64,000 bases of DNA from Pohlia nutans (Eukaryota > Streptophyta > Bryopsida > Bryales > Mniaceae), in assembly GCA_022496805.1 (NCBI GenBank), contig CM040088.1, positions 42,373,436 to 42,437,435 of the forward strand. Reading direction: 5' to 3'. The notes beneath the pieces were generated by a model that saw only the letters and a list, made by a program, of their open reading frames with translations, was not told the DNA's origin and made no database searches. The translations under genes were made by a program, and so were the position numbers. This document shows positions 58,863-64,000 of the stretch, piece by piece; the stretch's first letter is position 1, and every line of letters starts with the position of its first letter.

Positions 58863-59447
58863 ATGTCTGGGAGAGGGAAGTCAAACACTGCCCGGAAGAA
58901 GACCGTGACCAAGTCAGTGAAGGCGGGGCTCCAGTTCCCCGTGGGTAGGCTCATGCGGTACTTGAAGAAGGGTCGCTATGCAAAGAGAGTGGGGTCCGGA
59001 GCCCCTGTGTATCTGGCTGCTGTGTTGGAGTACCTTGCTGCTGAGGTGAGAATTTCGTTTCAGTGTGGTGTGGATCTAGTAGCCAGCTGTATTGGATGGT
59101 GGTAAGTTTGTGGTTTCCAGCAGGGTTTAGGTTTGTGTTTTTGGATTGCAGAATGGTAATTGAGTGGTGGATTGTTGGATCAGGTTCTGGAGTTGGCCGG
59201 AAACGCAAGCAGAGACAACAAGAAGAGCAGGATTATTCCGCGTCACATCCAGCTGGCGATCCGAAACGACGAGGAGCTGGGGAAGCTGCTGTCGGGGGTG
59301 ACGATCGCATACGGAGGTGTACTTCCGAACATCCACAGCGTGCTTCTGCCGAAGAAAACCTCTGCTGGAACCGGGGGTGGAGACAAGCCGGAGAAGGCTG
59401 AGAAAAAGGAAAAGAAGGAGAAGGCCACCAAAGAGGTCAAGGAGTAA
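58863..59447 (+). CDS. H2A: Histone H2A, copy 2 (two exons, Lys/Glu-rich tail)
   Basis: Exons 58863-59045 and 59184-59447, intron of 138 bp, 148 residues. The fold is complete and almost identical to copy 1. Differences include Thr14 for Ser, Met31 for Gly, Lys41 for Gln, and the tail ([13 protein letters not shown], ending KATKEVKE). Acidic-patch residues are kept and, as in copy 1, H2A.X and H2A.W end motifs are absent. Intron position and length are shared, so duplication followed the intron. Leader, telo-box and 3' UTR are also shared, so the two genes are probably regulated alike. The genes point away from each other, with the H1/protamine-like gene between them. Confidence 0.93.
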
Positions 59448-59529
59448 TGGGGTGCGTATTTTTCTAGATCGACTTCATCTGGTGTTTTATAATACCACCT
59501 ACTCTTAGATGTTTTCGCTCCTCTACTTT

Positions 59530-60688
59530 ACAGAAGACTGCTCTCTTCGCACTGTAAATATAGATTTGGGTGGTTTAAATACTTGGGCTATTTTGCGGCT
59601 AAGTAGTGAACTTCGTCTAAATTGAGATGGGCACGGAAAGGTTGCTCCAATTGTTCATTTATTTCTCGTCAATGGTCGTGCTTTTCGAAGTTGGCAGAGA
59701 CCTCAATTTTACCTGGTTTACTTACTGTCCAGCATTCGTTCAGGGATTATAAACATTTAAATTCATTTAGCTTGTTTTCTTCACACGCAATTCAAGTGTG
59801 CCAGTCTTTAGTTGCCAAGCTAAATAACAGCTGCCACAACGAATTTTTCTGAGAATATACTGGGTGAGCTGTGTTTTGCCCATGACCTCTTGAATCCCAA
59901 TTAGACTCCTGGCTTGTTTTCTGCAAGACGATTTATTGTTTCAGAATGCTGGTGACATTTTGCAGCATCAATGACATGATCAGGAGCTGTACACCATTTG
60001 CATGGTGAAGTGAACCCCTGTTTATGCTCTAATTGTTCAGGCCATCATGTCCGTGGAAGCCATTTCATTGAAACTAGGGTTTCGAGCTTGTAGTTTATCT
60101 CCCTTGTTTGAGTTCCCTCATGGAGAATGCGTACTGCAGTTTGTTTATGTGATGTGATGATTTTTAGGGCTGCAATCAACCAATTACCAGCTGTGTTGAA
60201 AAGCACTTACGCTCGCTTTGTATTGAAGGCAAAGTAGTTTGGTTTAGCAGCTCTCCATCATGTCTGCCATTTATATCAGGAAACATTAATTCAGTTGCAG
60301 TAATCCCTAAACCCTAAACTCAGGTACCTGCGTTCTGAGTCATACGTGCAGTGTTACCGTTTAGTTATGGTGAACTGTTTGGTTAGAGCAGCTCCACCAC
60401 AGTCCTCCCAGAGTCCCTCGCACTCCAGAACTAGATGAAAAGTCCGAAGGGCCCTTCCAAAATGCCTCTTGACTCTGGATCCTAGCGTGTTAAGAAACGG
60501 CCCTTCAAATCACTATTTAGTTGACTACATCCTCACATTCCACTTGTGATTGGTCCATTGACTATTTAATGTGCACTTTTGATGTGTGAGGGGCCTCCAA
60601 GGGTGGGGGAGTGTAAGTGCAAGGGCTCTTCAAATGTAAATGAATAATTTGAGCGAGTCATCTCTAGCGTGTAGGAGGGGGGATGCTC
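59530..60688. other. 3' flank of H2A copy 2; intergenic
   Basis: Balanced base composition without a recognisable gene. A taatccctaaaccctaaac telomere-like stretch lies at about 60302. Nothing else noted. Confidence 0.4.
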
Positions 60689-62084
60689 TTAACCCCTAAA
60701 CGTCCTCACCCCTCTCTAGATTTGGAGAATTTCAAAGATCTCTTATGTATTCTAAGGGGATATTTTGAACTTAATATATGAATATAAGTTGTACATTATG
60801 AAATTTTGATTCTATCCATACAGTTAGATCTATGATTGTTGTCACCAATAACTTTGTATAAAAATTGAAATTTAGAATTGAAAATGCTTTTGTAATTTGA
60901 TTATGAATAAGATATTGACAATTTGTGCATGAATTTTTTTGTAATTGGTTGAATTGTAATTATGTTAAGTGTAGTGATTTTTGGAGATTTTTTGGTTGCT
61001 TAACCCCTAAAGGACCTCAACGTTTTTCCTCCAAAAATACTCCAAAGCTGCCATTTTTACTCCCCCATGCAAAAATTCCAAAAAAAATGTTATTTTTTAC
61101 CTTCTAACCGTAAGATCTTGTCCTAAACTACTTGAAAAACATCCACAAAAAATTTTCGTTGAATTTGACCCCACATATAGCAAGATAACTGCGTTTGATG
61201 GAAAAAACACCCCAAAAACATGCGAGTCTGAAAATTTTAGATGCGTTTGACCGTGGCTACATCAAAAACAACTTCACTATCAAAACGTGTCGCACTTCGC
61301 TTTCACATTCTATATGATGTTACTTGGTTGTGTACCAATTTTCATTGTGTTTGGAGATGTTTAGGATGTTAAAGAACACCTTGCACTTGTTCGGGGTTTA
61401 AAAGTTTAAAAAATACTCTTTGTTTTTGGAATTGCAATCTTTTTTACTTTTGTTATTTAGAATATGAATTTGAGCGGTGAAACATAAGTACATTCCACCT
61501 TCTGTAGAATGGCGAAAAAGAATTAAATCTCCAACAAGTTTTAGAAGACATGTAGCATATTTTTTAAGAAATTTGGGGGTTAGGAAGGAAATAAAGGGAA
61601 TACAAAGGGAACTGAAGTCCCACCTCACCCAACCCATTCCAATGTTCATGACCCCACTAACTCTAAATGTGGAGTGCCACGTGGTAATCATTAATTGGGC
61701 GATTTGCCTATTTATTTATTTTAAAATAAAATAAAAACGTTTTTTAATTTTTAATTTTTAATTTTTTAATTTTAATTTTAATTTTAAAATAATAAATTGA
61801 ATTTGAGAATTTAATTTTTTTATTTAATTTTTTTTAATAGGGTGTCTCTTGCCACCCCCCACCTACAATCCACCCCATTTTCCACACTCCGCCCTTCTTG
61901 TTGGTCCTCCAAAATTCAAACATTTTTCTACTGTCCCATTGCCCTTTTTCCCGAAAAAAACACATTTCCTCCATAACTTCCACATACGGTGTCGGAATTC
62001 CAAAATGTCAATGATAAATGAGAAATTTGTGTTTAATTTTGTACATCGTCTACATTCTGGACGGTTGGATGTTTAGGGGTTACT
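60689..62084. mobile_element. Family D MITE split by another TTAA element
   Basis: The left end TTAACCCCTAAACGTCC and 310 bp of family D run to 61000. There, at the internal TTAA that follows ttttggttgc in other copies, a new CCCCTAAAGGACC terminus begins. This second element resembles family L (4854-5426). A family D-like right end (tgtacatcgtctacattctg, ending tttaggggtta) appears at about 62040-62084. The right boundary of the inner element was not located. A (TTTTAA)-type low-complexity tract lies at 61738-61830. Confidence 0.5.
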
Positions 62085-62118
62085 ATGTTGGGTCTTGGTG
62101 TTTTTGAACATGATCTTT

Positions 62119-62575
62119 AACCCCTAAAGGACTAACCATCCATCTTGGGATGGTTTTTGGTCAAGGTCCAAAAAATCAAGTGTTTTAGCTTTGTTGAAGT
62201 TGGTGTTTTTATTAGATGTTTTAGTCGAGTTATGAAACATCTTTTGCCTGTTGGGATTGGAGAATAAATTTCATTTGAAGATTTTACACAGTCAAGAAAT
62301 TTTTAATTTTAGTGTCCAAAATACAAAGGGCATTTTTGCAAATATACATTATAAAATGCAACTAGGAGGGATATTTTGAACTTGACATATGAATAAAAAT
62401 TGTACATCATAAATTTTAGATTCTATCCATACAATTATATTTGCGATTGCTATCACCGATATTTTTGTATAAAATTTGAACTTGAAATTCAAAAATATTT
62501 TGTAATTCAATTACAAATAAGATATTGACAATTTGTGGGTGAAATTTGTTGTGATAGATTGAAATGTAAACATTT
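62119..62575. mobile_element. TTAA terminus joined to a family D fragment
   Basis: TTAACCCCTAAAGGAC at 62119 starts an element whose right end is not seen. 62335-62572 matches the family D interior (aaaatgcaacta.gagggata; ttctatccata; aagatattgacaatttgt). Both are incomplete. Confidence 0.4.
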
Positions 62576-62930
62576 CAAATACCTCTCAATCATGTTGAAT
62601 TTTTTTGGCATACCTCCATAATGTTAATGTCTATCTATGAAATTTCATAATACATATAATGTGATATTTCAAGTATGCAAATTGTAGGGTTTTGACTTTT
62701 ACAAAACAAGTGAGGACCTTTGGGTTTAATGTACGGTACAGTATGACTTGTACAACCAGACCTATCAAACATTACATTATTTGTTCCTTCATCTTACCCT
62801 CAGAGATATGTGTGCGCAGTATGCAAAACATTGTCAAGAATCATTAGAGGAAATTTGAGGCCTCTAGGAAGTTGCGAGTTACTATTCCAAAAAATTATTA
62901 CAAAATAATAAATTATTAAAAAGTTGAATA

Positions 62931-62940
62931 ATATATATAT

Positions 62941-62996
<56 letters not shown>

Positions 62997-63007
62997 TATA
63001 TATATAA
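62931..63007. repeat. (AT)n microsatellite
   Basis: An almost pure AT dinucleotide run of about 75 bp. The remainder to 64000 is AT-rich, with no gene I can support. Confidence 0.9.
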
Positions 63008-64000
63008 ACTTGAATTTGATGTGGATCTGATGTGGCAATAGCTCAGCCTCGTCGGATTGGATATTATTTTTTTATAATATTTTAATAATAATATTTTTAA
63101 TAATTTATTTAATATTATATATTTTTGTTTGTTTATTTAGTATTATATTTTTATAAAATTAATTAAAAAATTAGATTCTTGCACAAACATCGAAATGGTC
63201 CTTTGGAGGCTTCAAATCTCTTTTAATGGGGCATTTTTTTGTGTTCATATTATACAATTATACTTTTGAATTTTAGTGCTCAGTGCCATAAGATAGAGTA
63301 TCCAATTTGTGACACAATTTCTAAATGTTAGAAAGGTGATAGGACTCTTAAAAGAGAATCACGCGTGGTGAATTAAAACACAAAGCCAAAGGAAGGGGAA
63401 TTATATTTTATGAAAAGTATGTATTTTTTATAAATTTTTAGAAGGGCAGTGCCAGAAGTGTAAAAAATGGCACTTGGATCTTTGTATGAGGCCAAAAAGC
63501 AACCTATAATCATCATTGCTCTTGTTCACAACTACCACTAAGTATTATATGGTTGTTTGTTTACAATTTATCCTCTATGATATGATACTTCACAATATGA
63601 CGATATGATTGTTTTAAGCAATACATATGTGACAAGTTGTTTACGTGATTCATCCATGCCTGCCACCTTAAACTTAGGGCTTCCCAAACATGTCATAATA
63701 GAGAGGGACAACATTCTACATTGGTCTTACAAAATTGGTTCACATTTCTCCATTGCCATTTTTTCCACCCATAAGTGCTATTCTCACACCCCATTTCCAT
63801 ATATTTTTCAAAACAATGATGAAAAACATAAGTTAATGGCACAAATTGGGGCTCTAGTAGATGTCACAAATAGTCACGTATATGAATAGGCACACGGACT
63901 ACCTTATATTCCAAGCTTCATAATTTCTAGCCAATATTGCACAATGATCCACACAATCTAATCTCACTTGTGCACTCTTTCCCTTGCACTTGCAAACAAG

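Larger units (their letters stand above)
58598..59527 (+). repeat. Inverted segmental duplication, arm 2
   Basis: Matches 41697-42640 in reverse orientation through leader, both H2A exons, intron and 3' UTR (tggtgttttataataccacc). Confidence 0.8.

Noticed and set aside
1..64000. CRISPR arrays, operons, riboswitches or bacterial origins
   Set aside because: The intron-bearing plant-type genes show this is eukaryotic nuclear DNA, and no spaced direct-repeat array was seen.

Overview
The window looks like nuclear DNA of a land plant. Genes are short islands of higher GC with small GT-AG introns, set in long AT-rich stretches full of small non-autonomous transposons. Plant-type genes (GLUTAMINE DUMPER-like, telo-boxes at histone promoters) sit beside a linker-histone H1 domain fused to an arginine/histine-rich tail, which resembles the H1-derived protamines of plants with swimming sperm. 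Together this suggests a free-sporing plant (bryophyte, lycophyte or fern). I cannot name the species.

Layout. 1-21 kb: no convincing intact gene; mainly MITE-like elements, foldbacks, tRNA-like SINE candidates and tandem repeats. 21.5-25.1 kb (+): a six-exon alpha/beta-hydrolase gene of 648 codons with membrane segments, plus a probable 5' UTR intron. 26.3-28.7 kb (+): a one-exon GLUTAMINE DUMPER-like membrane protein with repeats on both sides. 28.7-34.9 kb: repeats and a LINE remnant. 35.0-37.1 kb (-): a five-exon microsomal glutathione S-transferase 3-like (MAPEG) gene. 40.9-41.6 kb (-): a doubtful two-exon gene. 41.8-42.4 kb (-) and 58.9-59.4 kb (+): two intron-containing histone H2A paralogues, head to head in an inverted duplication. 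46.9-47.3 kb (-), between them: the H1/protamine-like gene. 53.4-57 kb (-): a multi-exon gene for a probably secreted cysteine-rich plant protein, whose 5' end I could not resolve. 59.5-64 kb: repeats.

Two themes stand out. First, three chromatin-protein genes (H2A, H1/protamine-like, H2A) lie within about 18 kb. The unusual Lys/Glu-rich H2A tails and the Arg/His-rich H1 tail make this a candidate for a specialised, possibly male-germline, chromatin locus. Second, many of the repeats are bounded by TTAA followed by CCC(C/T)T-type inverted termini, the hallmark of piggyBac-superfamily elements. They occur in several size families (about 240, 350, 580 and 590 bp), some inserted in one another and some in introns. 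No transposase is visible here.

All exon models were built by eye from reading frame, splice signals and family knowledge. No database search was possible.
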